64,000 nucleotides of DNA. It comes from a virus. This document shows, in pieces, positions 15,149 through 22,405 of the stretch (positions within the stretch are counted from its first letter, which is position 1; each line of letters opens with the position of its first letter). The stretch lies in IMG/VR virus record IMGVR_UViG_3300023174_000064, positions 1 through 64,000 of that record, one strand, 5' to 3'. A program made the translations under genes and the position numbers. The notes beneath the pieces are model-generated. The model saw nothing but the letters and a program-made list of their open reading frames with translations, had not been told where the DNA came from and searched no databases.

Positions 15149-15586
15149 ATGATTGCACCAGAATTATTATCGTTGATTGGTGGCGGGGCTGCTGGATTCC
15201 TTTTCCGTTACATGGCCCAAAAGGCTCAAGACCAAAAGGAAATGTTCCAGCAAATGATGGCTGCCAACAAGCAGACCACTGAAAACCAAACGGCAGCAGC
15301 TGAACGAGTACCACTAGACGTAGGTAAGTTTGTCCGACAACTCATCGTGCTGTCTGTACTGTTTGGTTCAATTCTTGCACCGTTTGTTCTTCCCTTCTTT
15401 GGTATTCCAACCTTTGTGGAAGTAGACGCCAAGACCCCAGAAGGACTGTTTGGTTTAGTACCAGAGTCCACCAAGAAGTTCTTTGTGGAAGTAAACGGAT
15501 ACCTGTTTACCTCTGAAAGTCGTCAAGTACTATTGAGCATCGTAGGCTTCTACTTTGGTTCTGCTGCGGCATCCAACAAATCTTAA
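15149..15586 (+). CDS. Small membrane protein, candidate holin
   Basis: A 145-residue protein with SD AAAGGA. Three hydrophobic segments are visible: LLSLIGGGAAGFLFRYMA (about 6-23), LIVLSVLFGSILAPFVLPFF (about 65-84) and VLLSIVGFYFGSAAA (about 127-141). A charged, Gln-rich stretch lies between the first two. The topology and size fit three-helix phage holins (holin-of-3TMs type), which form lesions in the inner membrane at lysis. The next gene is a small lipoprotein with a transmembrane helix, which strengthens the idea of a lysis unit, but no endolysin is visible nearby. The holin role is inferred from topology and context. Confidence 0.5.
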   Translation: MIAPELLSLIGGGAAGFLFRYMAQKAQDQKEMFQQMMAANKQTTENQTAAAERVPLDVGKFVRQLIVLSVLFGSILAPFVLPFFGIPTFVEVDAKTPEGLFGLVPESTKKFFVEVNGYLFTSESRQVLLSIVGFYFGSAAASNKS

Positions 15587-15596
15587 GGAGTATCCA

Positions 15597-15863
15597 ATGA
15601 AAATAATTACCACACTACTAACTACTTTATTCCTGGCAGCTTGCAACACAGCACCAGCTATTATTCCTGATACTACTTCGGATAATGTTATCATGAAAAA
15701 ACTTGATTACGATATCCAACATGGAGACAAGGTTTCCACCGGCTGGGGGTGGATTCTATGGTATCTACCAATAGTTGCTTTACTCATGGCATGGGCTTGG
15801 AGAAAGTACATTAAAGAGTGTCCAGAATGCGGAAAATCTGAGTCAAATACTCCAAATCCATAA
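15597..15863 (+). CDS. Small lipoprotein with C-terminal transmembrane helix, possible u-spanin
   Basis: The 88-residue form starts at ATG 15597, which has a strong SD (AAGGAG, 6 nt upstream); a longer frame from 15555 overlaps the previous gene and is rejected. The N-terminus MKIITTLLTTLFLAAC is a lipoprotein signal peptide with lipobox L-A-A-C16. After about 35 residues comes a transmembrane helix (GWILWYLPIVALLMAWAW), then a short tail with C-P-E-C. Lipid anchor plus C-terminal helix is the design of unimolecular spanins, which fuse inner and outer membranes at lysis. The periplasmic span is short for that job, so the spanin role is tentative. Confidence 0.55.
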   Translation: MKIITTLLTTLFLAACNTAPAIIPDTTSDNVIMKKLDYDIQHGDKVSTGWGWILWYLPIVALLMAWAWRKYIKECPECGKSESNTPNP

Positions 15864-15885
15864 ATAAAGAAAAAGGAATACCACC

Positions 15886-16611
15886 ATGGACCCAAGAATG
15901 ATGAACGCATGGCTGCAAAGCCAAACCCAAAAACAACAACAATCTACCCGCTCTTTTGAACTACAAAGACAAGGTATGGCTATTACTGAGCAACTTAATG
16001 CTCAGGAAGAAAAGTATGCTAAATCCCATAAGAGCATGCTTAAAAGCATGATTAAGCAATACGGTGAACAAAAAGGTACCAGAGTATTTTACGCCAAGGT
16101 TCGTGAAGACGTAAAGAAGCTGAATGAAGGTAGGGTTATGCAGATACAGGATCGTTCAACTGGTCAATCAGCTCCTCTTCCATCTACAGATGAAATGATT
16201 AAACAAGGTGAAAAAACGGACGCTGAACTTCAAAATTTAATTAATAAGATGGATGAATATGGAATAGGAAGTAAACCAACTAAAACTAATAATCCTCCTC
16301 CAGCCCAACCATTACCTACCTCTCAAGATGGTTCTAATGTTGTACCAACTTCTCAAAAAGAAAGAAATACACCAGGTGGAGTAGGAGTCCCAAGCGATAT
16401 TCCAATGCCATATACTTCTGGTAATAAAAGACCACAACCTGCTCCACAACCTGCTCCACAACCTGCTCCACAACCTGCTCCACAACCTGCTCCACAACCT
16501 GCTCCAAGACCTCAAAGACCACAACCTCTTCCACAACCTGTTGCAACACCAAACTCCAAGCCAGGACTAAAGAACGATATTGATCGGATGACCGGTCGTG
16601 GTTTATATTAA
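15886..16611 (+). CDS. Proline-rich repeat protein with N-terminal coiled coil
   Basis: A 241-residue protein with SD AAGGA. Residues 1-80 are helical and charged (MAITEQLNAQEEKYAKSHKS), probably a coiled coil. A central part has no clear pattern (STDEMIKQGEKTDAELQNLI). Residues about 185-215 are a tandem Q-P-A-P repeat encoded by a 12-bp repeat. The last 20 residues (PGLKNDIDRMTGRGLY) look like a conserved tail peptide. Such rod-like proline repeats act as spacers in virion or surface proteins. Function unknown. It ends in a strong bidirectional terminator shared with the resolvase gene opposite. Confidence 0.6.
   Translation: MDPRMMNAWLQSQTQKQQQSTRSFELQRQGMAITEQLNAQEEKYAKSHKSMLKSMIKQYGEQKGTRVFYAKVREDVKKLNEGRVMQIQDRSTGQSAPLPSTDEMIKQGEKTDAELQNLINKMDEYGIGSKPTKTNNPPPAQPLPTSQDGSNVVPTSQKERNTPGGVGVPSDIPMPYTSGNKRPQPAPQPAPQPAPQPAPQPAPQPAPRPQRPQPLPQPVATPNSKPGLKNDIDRMTGRGLY
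16438..16506 (+). repeat. 12-bp tandem repeat (five perfect copies plus part)
   Basis: The unit CCTGCTCCACAA runs from 16438 to 16497 without mismatch, then a partial copy. It encodes Pro-Ala-Pro-Gln and is a likely site of length variation by slippage. Confidence 0.85.
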
Positions 16612-16630
16612 TTTATAATAATAAAATATA

Positions 16631-16663
16631 AAAACCTCCGACCTAAAAATCGGAGGTTTTTAT
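16631..16663. terminator. Bidirectional terminator between convergent genes
   Basis: An 11-bp stem (16631-16641 with 16650-16660: AAAACCTCCGA/TCGGAGGTTTT) with an 8-nt loop. T-runs occur on both strands. It separates the proline-repeat gene (+) from the resolvase gene (-), whose stop codon lies at its edge. Confidence 0.85.
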
Positions 16664-17217
16664 TTTAGCCCTTTTAATTTTAAGTAAAGAGCCTTACAGA
16701 TAAAGTATGAGTCCACAATATCAGATACTGGATTTCCAATATCCTTTTTGCCAGGACTAATAACATTTTGTAAATTCACAAACGTTTCTTTGAGAAATGC
16801 ATTGTACATCTCTTCTTTGTTGGCATTACCTTTACCAGACGCTTGTTTCTTGATGGCACTGGGTGGAATTACTTCTACCGGTATGCCGGTTTGATGTAAA
16901 CGGTATTTTAGTACACCAGTATTTTCTGCAATATGGAACACTTTACCTTTGGCACCAAACGCGTATCCTTCAATTGCTACCTGTTCACAGCCTGTCAGGT
17001 AATCCATAGCCCAATCTGAAATGTTTTCGTATCTGGAGAAATCGCTATTCCAGTCATGGAACGCTTCTCCTTTGATATTGTTCATGAATAATCGTTGATT
17101 TTTCTTTACATCAGAAAGAAAGTAAAACGCACATCGTTTAAAGCAGAACGCTTCTTCCGAATTAAAAACACAGATGCTGGGACTTGTTAGGGAATAATCT
17201 ATACCTGCAATTAACAT
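16660..17217 (-). CDS. RuvC-like Holliday junction resolvase
   Basis: A 185-residue protein with the RNase H-like layout of RuvC: G5-I-D7-Y-S-L-T-S-P-S at the first strand, V80-A-I-E83-G-Y in the middle, and a C-terminal S-D166-I-V-D169-S-Y motif. The four acidic catalytic positions (D7, E83, D166, D169) are all present. It would cut branched DNA during packaging or recombination, a role played by gene 49 in T4 with a different fold. It is read from the minus strand with no Shine-Dalgarno sequence; a CCTAAATA octamer lies 6 nt before the ATG, which may mark a late, leaderless message. Length is in the usual range for RuvC (about 170 residues). Confidence 0.8.
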   Translation of the reverse strand: MLIAGIDYSLTSPSICVFNSEEAFCFKRCAFYFLSDVKKNQRLFMNNIKGEAFHDWNSDFSRYENISDWAMDYLTGCEQVAIEGYAFGAKGKVFHIAENTGVLKYRLHQTGIPVEVIPPSAIKKQASGKGNANKEEMYNAFLKETFVNLQNVISPGKKDIGNPVSDIVDSYFICKALYLKLKGLK

Positions 17218-17232
17218 GTACTATATTTAGGG

Positions 17233-17328
17233 TTAGAAACCCATAGCCCGAGCGATCAGCATTCCTAGTAGAACACTGATTGCACAAACCATAACTCGAT
17301 GAAAGTTATTCAGTTGAACATTGTTCAC
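17233..17328 (-). CDS. Possible 31-aa single-helix membrane protein
   Basis: In the gap between the protease and resolvase genes, a GTG-started frame reads NNVQLNNFHRVMVCAISVLL and continues GMLIARAMGF. It holds one transmembrane helix and a basic N-terminal part. GGAG lies about 10 nt before the GTG, within the end of the protease gene, so coupling is possible. Small membrane proteins of this size are common in phages, but this could also be chance. Function unknown. Confidence 0.35.
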   Translation of the reverse strand: MNNVQLNNFHRVMVCAISVLLGMLIARAMGF

Positions 17329-18076
17329 GATTCATCATCTCCTTAATCCAATCCGCATAACGATCCACGCGGATCGCTGATTGGTCAACCATAGTGTTGT
17401 CGATGATGCACATAGATGAAATAATACCTGCCAGACGACCACCATTTTCAAAAACAGCTCCACCTGAATCTCCAAACCAGATGTGTCCGTTTATTGGAAG
17501 AAACTTCATGTACTGAGGTTCTTCTTCCACAGTTCCGTAATACCAGAAGGTTCCTGGTTTGCTTACCTTTTTAATCTCATGAGAGAATCCCACAGTGGTA
17601 AGTGCTTCTCGTTGTGTTAGCTCAGACTTATCGTGTATTAACTGTGCTGGCTGCTCATCACATCCTTCCGTTAAAATTAATATTCCAATATCGTCTACCA
17701 CTTCTCCGTCTTTTCCGGTATATCCGGGGTGAATAATAGTCTTTTCTATCAGATAAGCTTTATCCTTGGTTATAAAATACTGCAAGGTATCGCCGTCAAT
17801 TACATGCCCTGCAGTGAGAACCACTGCAGGGGCAATCAGAACGCCACTTCCTATGAACTGGCCTTTCTGGTTGTGTACGTGCCCCACGCAACCAAACGTA
17901 TCTTTGGTATTGTGATTTACGACCTCGAATCCGGGGAATGGATCTGGCTTACTAATACCCTGTGGTATTTGAATGATTGCGGTGGGGGAGGGTGATTTGG
18001 AGACACTGGCATCTTTCTGGCATCCCATTTGGGCGGCTAGAATCACTGCTGAAAGGATTGCAGTGAGCTTCATCAT
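17306..18076 (-). CDS. Secreted trypsin-like (S1) serine protease, lipoprotein
   Basis: A 256-residue protein with an N-terminal signal ending in A-Q-M-G-C19, consistent with a lipobox and lipid attachment. The mature part is a chymotrypsin-fold protease with the full triad: T88-A-G-H91-V, D-D129-I-G-I-L, and the serine motif G202-D-S204-G-G-A-V. Such a protease would act in the periplasm or at the host envelope. Phages rarely carry exported trypsin-like enzymes; possible roles are clearing envelope proteins, processing its own surface proteins or superinfection defence (inference). Its ATG lies after an AT-rich stretch without a Shine-Dalgarno sequence. It runs opposite to both neighbouring blocks, apart from the resolvase. 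Confidence 0.8.
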   Translation of the reverse strand: MMKLTAILSAVILAAQMGCQKDASVSKSPSPTAIIQIPQGISKPDPFPGFEVVNHNTKDTFGCVGHVHNQKGQFIGSGVLIAPAVVLTAGHVIDGDTLQYFITKDKAYLIEKTIIHPGYTGKDGEVVDDIGILILTEGCDEQPAQLIHDKSELTQREALTTVGFSHEIKKVSKPGTFWYYGTVEEEPQYMKFLPINGHIWFGDSGGAVFENGGRLAGIISSMCIIDNTMVDQSAIRVDRYADWIKEMMNREQCSTE

Positions 18077-18132
18077 TACATAAATATGTATATCAGATAA
18101 CGGAAAAAAACCAAAGATTTTAAGGACTAACC

Positions 18133-18930
18133 ATGAACACCAATAACGAAATGAATATTATTCGCGGTATACTAAACGAACAAGTCGATATAGTTACTCC
18201 TGAATCTGCTTCTATATTCACACCATCATCGTCTGTGCCCGGTTCTGTTAATCCTCAAACTAAACGACCACTATCGCACGAAGAACTAATGGATTTGGTT
18301 AAAAAGTCTTTAGAACAAACACAAGACGCTTTACAATCAGCTGGCAGAAGAGATGCTGCTGTTACACAATATCGAAACAGTGCTCCGGCTGCTCCTAATG
18401 AAGCAGCAATTCGCCAAGACGCTCGTGCAAGCTTTACAACCGATGGACACTGGGATGCAGAAAAGTATAAAGCTTGGAGAGCAGGCAGGGCTGCAGAAGG
18501 TGCAGAATGGGCACAACGCGGTGAAGCTAGAGATAAAGTTAATGCTGTTAGAAAAGAAAATGAAAGATATCTTGGCGATCTTAAAGCCAATCTACAACAG
18601 TCTAGAACAGCCAAGACTCCTGAAGAAAGAACTGGAGCCTTCAATATGGCCATGACTAATGTTGATACCTTTATTTCTAATGCTGAAAGCCGACAACAAA
18701 AAATAGATGCAGACAGAACTGCAAGAACGACTGCTCAAACATCCAATACTGAAACAAAAACAATTCCTGGTATGGACGCTCCTCCACCAACAGAATACTA
18801 TAAGAAACACCCAGAATTATGGGAAAAACGAAAACAAGCAGTAGTTGATTTTAATGCATCTAAAACTGCGGAAGAACGCCAACGACACTTGGATATTGTT
18901 AAACAATTAGATGCTCCATCAGGCTACTAA
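18133..18930 (+). CDS. Charged helical protein with CTS-like N-terminus
   Basis: A 265-residue protein with SD AAGGA. The start MNTNNEMNIIRGILNEQ is homologous to that of the next protein (NNE-x-N-x-I-R-D/G-I) and ends in L14-N15-E16 before Q17, the (L/I)-x-E pattern of T4 prohead-protease sites. The rest is rich in Ala, Glu, Lys and Arg and is mostly helical and coiled-coil-like, with no membrane segment. It resembles internal head proteins in composition. No family is recognised. It is the first of three co-oriented low-complexity genes. Confidence 0.6.
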   Translation: MNTNNEMNIIRGILNEQVDIVTPESASIFTPSSSVPGSVNPQTKRPLSHEELMDLVKKSLEQTQDALQSAGRRDAAVTQYRNSAPAAPNEAAIRQDARASFTTDGHWDAEKYKAWRAGRAAEGAEWAQRGEARDKVNAVRKENERYLGDLKANLQQSRTAKTPEERTGAFNMAMTNVDTFISNAESRQQKIDADRTARTTAQTSNTETKTIPGMDAPPPTEYYKKHPELWEKRKQAVVDFNASKTAEERQRHLDIVKQLDAPSGY

Positions 18931-18934
18931 ATAA

Positions 18935-18942
18935 TATAAATA
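18935..18942 (+). promoter_or_regulatory. T4-late-type promoter octamer TATAAATA
   Basis: Exact octamer between the 265-aa and 475-aa genes. A Shine-Dalgarno sequence (AAAGGA) follows before the ATG at 18963, so this transcript would have a normal short leader. Confidence 0.5.
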
Positions 18943-18962
18943 ATATATTACAAAGGATTAAA

Positions 18963-20390
18963 ATGCATAATCTTCCAACCAACAACGAAACTAATCTTAT
19001 TCGTGATATTTTTTCTCAAAGTTCTAAACTAATTAATGAACAAGCTCGGCCTGGACGCAGAGGTAAAGGAAAAGAACGAGAAAAAGATGAAGGTAAAGGT
19101 GGAGAACCATTAAGTGCTGCAGAACGTGCCGCTCGTGACGCTCCAGAAGTAATGCCAACAGACGCTACTGGTCAAGGTGTTCTGTTCCCGGAATTAGTCG
19201 GAGAACTTCCTGCATCAAAAAATCCTATGGATATGGCTGCAGATAGTGTGGTGGATCCTCATTACCCAGAAACCGTACAATCAGAATTTTGGTCATTAGA
19301 AACACCACCAAGCGAACCTACACCATTAACAGGAAAAGGTTCTAAAGGTATCCGAATGCGGGATCTCACTGGCAAAGAAATAAGAGCAGTATATGGAGAA
19401 CCATTTGTTACTATAGGTGATGCGTCACTTCCTATGGGTATGTACCAATGGAGAACAAATAATCCTTATACACCACCTGCACCCAGAAAAGCGAAAGATG
19501 GAATTGTACCACCAACTCCTACACCAACTCCGACTCCCACACCAACTCCTACACCAACTCCGACTCCCACACCAACTCCTACACCTCCTCCTATTGATTC
19601 GGGAGATAAAGGCGACAAAGGCGATGCAGGCATTCCTGGCCTTAAAGGTGATAAAGGCGATAAAGGCGATGCAGGCATTCCAGGCGAAAAGGGTGATCGT
19701 GGTATTCCCGGAGAAAAAGGCGATAAAGGTGATGCAGGCAAAAGATCGTGGTTCGGAGCTCTTGGATTGCTTGGTGGTATTGGTATAATTCCATACATCT
19801 TACCTTATGGTGAAAAATCATCAGACAATACTAAATCACCACCACAAACACCACCAACTCCACCAACTCCAACCCCAGGTCCAGTTTCACCAACCCCAAC
19901 CCCAGGTCCAACACCACCAAAAAAATTAGGTCCTCCAGCTCCTCCAAAACGACCTGATTGGATGCCTAATGTACCGTACGTTCCAACATCTCCTAAACCA
20001 GAACAAACTAAACAACCAGGTAGTCTTCCACTAGTAACTTCAGGTAGAGGAGAACGTGCAGATCAACCACAAAAATCTGGAATGCCTAGAGATATAGAAA
20101 CCAGACCAGCCATGGACGAGGCAGAGTTAGTTCGAGTAGTTCCTGGTTCGCAGTCTTGGAATCAAATGAGTGCAGACCAACAAGAAAAAGTGAGACAACA
20201 CTACCGTTCCGGTAAATCAAATTTGAGTATTCGTTTTAAGAACGGTCAATTTGATGAACCAGGTTATGGTGATCAAGGTCAACACGGAGATATAGTTAAA
20301 GCATTAAATCGTGGATCACGATCACCAACAGAACGTCAGATTCAAGAATCTCTAATGAGTATTGCAAATAAAATTATGAACCAAGGTTAA
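18963..20390 (+). CDS. Collagen-like and Pro/Thr-repeat protein with CTS-like N-terminus
   Basis: A 475-residue protein. The N-terminus resembles that of the previous gene and ends in L23-I24-N25-E26 before Q27. Residues about 49-65 hold the module GGEPLSAAERAARDAPEV shared with the protein at 6497. Residues about 183-208 are a Pro-Thr repeat. Residues about 212-260 are a collagen-like Gly-x-y run (GDKGDKGDAGIPG). A hydrophobic segment follows (LGLLGGIGIIPYILP), then another Pro/Thr-rich stretch and a C-terminal helical domain ending in IQESLMSIANKIMNQG. Collagen-like triple helices occur in phage fibres, but the N-terminus points to the head. Not matched to a named family. Confidence 0.6.
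   Translation: MHNLPTNNETNLIRDIFSQSSKLINEQARPGRRGKGKEREKDEGKGGEPLSAAERAARDAPEVMPTDATGQGVLFPELVGELPASKNPMDMAADSVVDPHYPETVQSEFWSLETPPSEPTPLTGKGSKGIRMRDLTGKEIRAVYGEPFVTIGDASLPMGMYQWRTNNPYTPPAPRKAKDGIVPPTPTPTPTPTPTPTPTPTPTPTPTPPPIDSGDKGDKGDAGIPGLKGDKGDKGDAGIPGEKGDRGIPGEKGDKGDAGKRSWFGALGLLGGIGIIPYILPYGEKSSDNTKSPPQTPPTPPTPTPGPVSPTPTPGPTPPKKLGPPAPPKRPDWMPNVPYVPTSPKPEQTKQPGSLPLVTSGRGERADQPQKSGMPRDIETRPAMDEAELVRVVPGSQSWNQMSADQQEKVRQHYRSGKSNLSIRFKNGQFDEPGYGDQGQHGDIVKALNRGSRSPTERQIQESLMSIANKIMNQG
19511..19587 (+). repeat. 30-bp tandem repeat encoding Pro-Thr
   Basis: Two perfect copies of a 30-bp unit (19511-19540 and 19541-19570) and a 17-bp partial copy. They encode (PT)n and form a slippage-prone stretch. 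Confidence 0.85.
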
Positions 20391-20403
20391 TAGGAAATTA
20401 CAA

Positions 20404-22062
20404 ATGGATAAGAAACAAATATTAGAAGCTTTAAAAGACACTATAAACAAAATAACAAATCCTTATGAAACATCCAAAGAAAATTCTGAGGATGATGGTG
20501 GTACCACAATACAAGTAGATAATGAGGATGATATTGTTGATTTGGGTAGTCAAGAAGTAGAATTTCCAAAGCATTTAATACAAGCTCCATATCCACCGGA
20601 AGGAACACATGCTGAATGGAATGAGTTTATTCCTGGTTATTTGCCGTTAATCAAGAAAAAGGATGAAGAAGAAACTAAAGCTCCTTCTTCTATTGCCGAC
20701 GTGTATGCAAGAGATCCCAGATTTGCTCCTCAAGAACCAAATGCTGGTCTTAAATTAGGTCGTACTATTACTATTCCGCCTCCTCCTCTTCCAGAACAAC
20801 CAAAGAATACATCAGTAAAAGCCAAGAAAATGGCGGATGATATCATATCTGGTATTAAAGCTACTGATGCAGAAATGGGCGGTAATAGAATAGCTAATAA
20901 TATCATATCTGGTATTAAAGCTACTGATGCAGAAATGGGCGGTAATAGAATAGCTAATAATATCATATCTGGTATTAAAACTTCTTCTTCTACTGTTGAT
21001 GTGGATGCAAGAGATCCCAGATTTGCTCCTCAAGAACCAAATGCTGGTCTTAAATTGGGTCGTAATATTACTATTCCGCCTCCTCCTCTTCCAAAACAAC
21101 CCATGGATCGTGCTGTTAAGCAATTTAGAAACCGCGAAGAAGAACAGAATGTTGTAAAGGATTTTAATCAACAAACAAAAAGCACATTATCTGCGGAAGA
21201 TCAAAAAAGAAAAGCAGAATTTGATCAATATCAAAAAGATTACGAGCAATATCAAAAAGATTACGATCAATGGGCAAAGGATAATCCAGAAGCATTAAAG
21301 CAAAGATTGCGTCAACAAAGAAGAGAATTCCACGGAAAAGACCCAGCATATGTAACCACTACTGGAGATGAAATTTACAATCCAGAAATAGCTGCTAAAG
21401 TGAAAGCACAAGAACAACAAATTGCACAAATGAATGCAAATACTGCAGCAATGAATGCAGAATCAGAAAAAATTCAAAAAGAAATTGACAGACTTGCTAG
21501 CGGTCAACCAAGCGAGGCTTACGAAAGAAAAAGACTTGGCATTCCTGATGATGGTTCCAGAAGACCAGATACTAGACAAACATCACAAAAATTACCAATG
21601 GGAGGTGGACGTATGGCAGAAGAAAATTCATCGTATTATTACCGTCGTTTAGCAAATCTGTTTGAAGAAACTAGAGAACCATCAGGTCCTCAAGTTAATC
21701 AAGCAGCATACGGATTTAATGCTAGAGGTGGCAGAAATGCACGAAAAGCTTTAGCAAGTCTTCAAAGTGGTATGTGGAGAGGTGATTCCACTGCTAAAGG
21801 ATCTACTCGTAATCCTAATAAAGAAAGAAACGTAGGTAAAAGAGAATTGTCTGGAGAAGACATTAAACAAGCAGTTGCAACACTATATACTGCTGCAATG
21901 GAACATCCAGAATTTAAAAGAATGTTTGAAACTGGAGAATTTGGAAAGGCTCATATAATGAGTCCAAGTTCGGCTGCTCATAGAGCATTATTGGCAAAAT
22001 ATCCTCAAGGACATGAGGTGCATCAAGCGTCTGCAAAGATTTCTGAATACGGAAATAAATAA
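20404..22062 (+). CDS. Repeat-rich helical protein with internal duplications
   Basis: A 552-residue protein. The N-terminus MDKKQILEALKD contains I6-L7-E8 before A9, a good (L/I)-x-E followed by Ala site. Residues about 100-235 contain two copies of an ARDPRFAPQEPNAGLKLG block flanking a tandem 20-residue repeat (MADDIISGIKATDAEMGG). Residues 240-360 are a coiled coil rich in Gln and Tyr (YQKDYEQYQKDYDQWAKD). The C-terminal 90 residues form a more conserved-looking helical domain (LSGEDIKQAVATLYTAAM, then HPEFKRMFETGEFGKAHI). No family recognised. It ends the plus-strand block with a bidirectional terminator. Confidence 0.6.
   Translation: MDKKQILEALKDTINKITNPYETSKENSEDDGGTTIQVDNEDDIVDLGSQEVEFPKHLIQAPYPPEGTHAEWNEFIPGYLPLIKKKDEEETKAPSSIADVYARDPRFAPQEPNAGLKLGRTITIPPPPLPEQPKNTSVKAKKMADDIISGIKATDAEMGGNRIANNIISGIKATDAEMGGNRIANNIISGIKTSSSTVDVDARDPRFAPQEPNAGLKLGRNITIPPPPLPKQPMDRAVKQFRNREEEQNVVKDFNQQTKSTLSAEDQKRKAEFDQYQKDYEQYQKDYDQWAKDNPEALKQRLRQQRREFHGKDPAYVTTTGDEIYNPEIAAKVKAQEQQIAQMNANTAAMNAESEKIQKEIDRLASGQPSEAYERKRLGIPDDGSRRPDTRQTSQKLPMGGGRMAEENSSYYYRRLANLFEETREPSGPQVNQAAYGFNARGGRNARKALASLQSGMWRGDSTAKGSTRNPNKERNVGKRELSGEDIKQAVATLYTAAMEHPEFKRMFETGEFGKAHIMSPSSAAHRALLAKYPQGHEVHQASAKISEYGNK
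20701..21100 (+). repeat. Nested repeats: 60-bp tandem unit inside a 100-bp direct duplication
   Basis: A perfect 60-bp unit occurs at 20841-20900 and 20901-20960, with a further 19 bp. Outside it, the 100-bp segment at 20701-20800 recurs at 21001-21100 with only a few mismatches, exactly 300 bp apart. The frame is preserved. Confidence 0.9.
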
Positions 22063-22064
22063 TA

Positions 22065-22095
22065 AAAAACCCCGGCCTGAAAGCCGGGGTTTTTG
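22065..22095. terminator. Bidirectional terminator between convergent blocks
   Basis: A 12-bp stem (22065-22076 with 22083-22094, core CCCCGGC/GCCGGGG), 6-nt loop CTGAAA, and T-runs on both strands. It separates the plus-strand block from the end of the replication operon. Confidence 0.9.
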
Positions 22096-22112
22096 TTTAC
22101 ACTCAGTTTATC

Positions 22113-22394
22113 TCACAGCGGAATGCGTGAGTTTAGTCCGGTGGTTTTCTTCTTGGGAAGAGCCTCCATCGTATTATCCAGATCTCGGTAAATTTCTAGC
22201 AGATCACGGTCGTGACGATCTTCCATTTCATTTACCTTGCCGTTAATATAGTCCATGTTATTACGGATCTCTTGATGCATCTGTTCACTCTCTCGCTCGC
22301 GTTCAAACTTACCAACAATGTTTTGACGGTAAGCAACAAAAGCCAAAACGATAGTGAAAATAAAATTTAATAAAACTAGATTATCAGTGTTCAT
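22113..22394 (-). CDS. Small membrane protein with coiled coil
   Basis: A 93-residue protein. The ATG at 22394 is preceded by AAAGGA at good spacing; an upstream in-frame TTG at 22409 lacks support. One N-terminal transmembrane helix (LVLLNFIFTIVLAFVAYRQN, about 5-24) is followed by a charged helical coiled coil (ERESEQMHQEIRNNMDYI). This layout occurs in small phage proteins, including spanin and holin accessory proteins, but no motif allows a specific call. It is the last gene of the minus-strand metabolism and replication operon. Confidence 0.6.
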   Translation of the reverse strand: MNTDNLVLLNFIFTIVLAFVAYRQNIVGKFERERESEQMHQEIRNNMDYINGKVNEMEDRHDRDLLEIYRDLDNTMEALPKKKTTGLNSRIPL

Positions 22395-22405
22395 AATGTA
22401 TCCTT

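Noticed and set aside
15555-15596. Upstream start for the lipoprotein gene
   Set aside because: It lacks a Shine-Dalgarno sequence, overlaps the candidate holin gene and would put 14 extra residues before the signal peptide.
19466-19798. Minus-strand frame with Ser-Pro-Leu repeats
   Set aside because: Antisense of the Pro-Thr and collagen-like repeats in the 475-aa gene.
20841-20980. CRISPR or mobile element repeats
   Set aside because: The 60-bp repeats keep the reading frame and encode protein repeats, so they are coding duplications.
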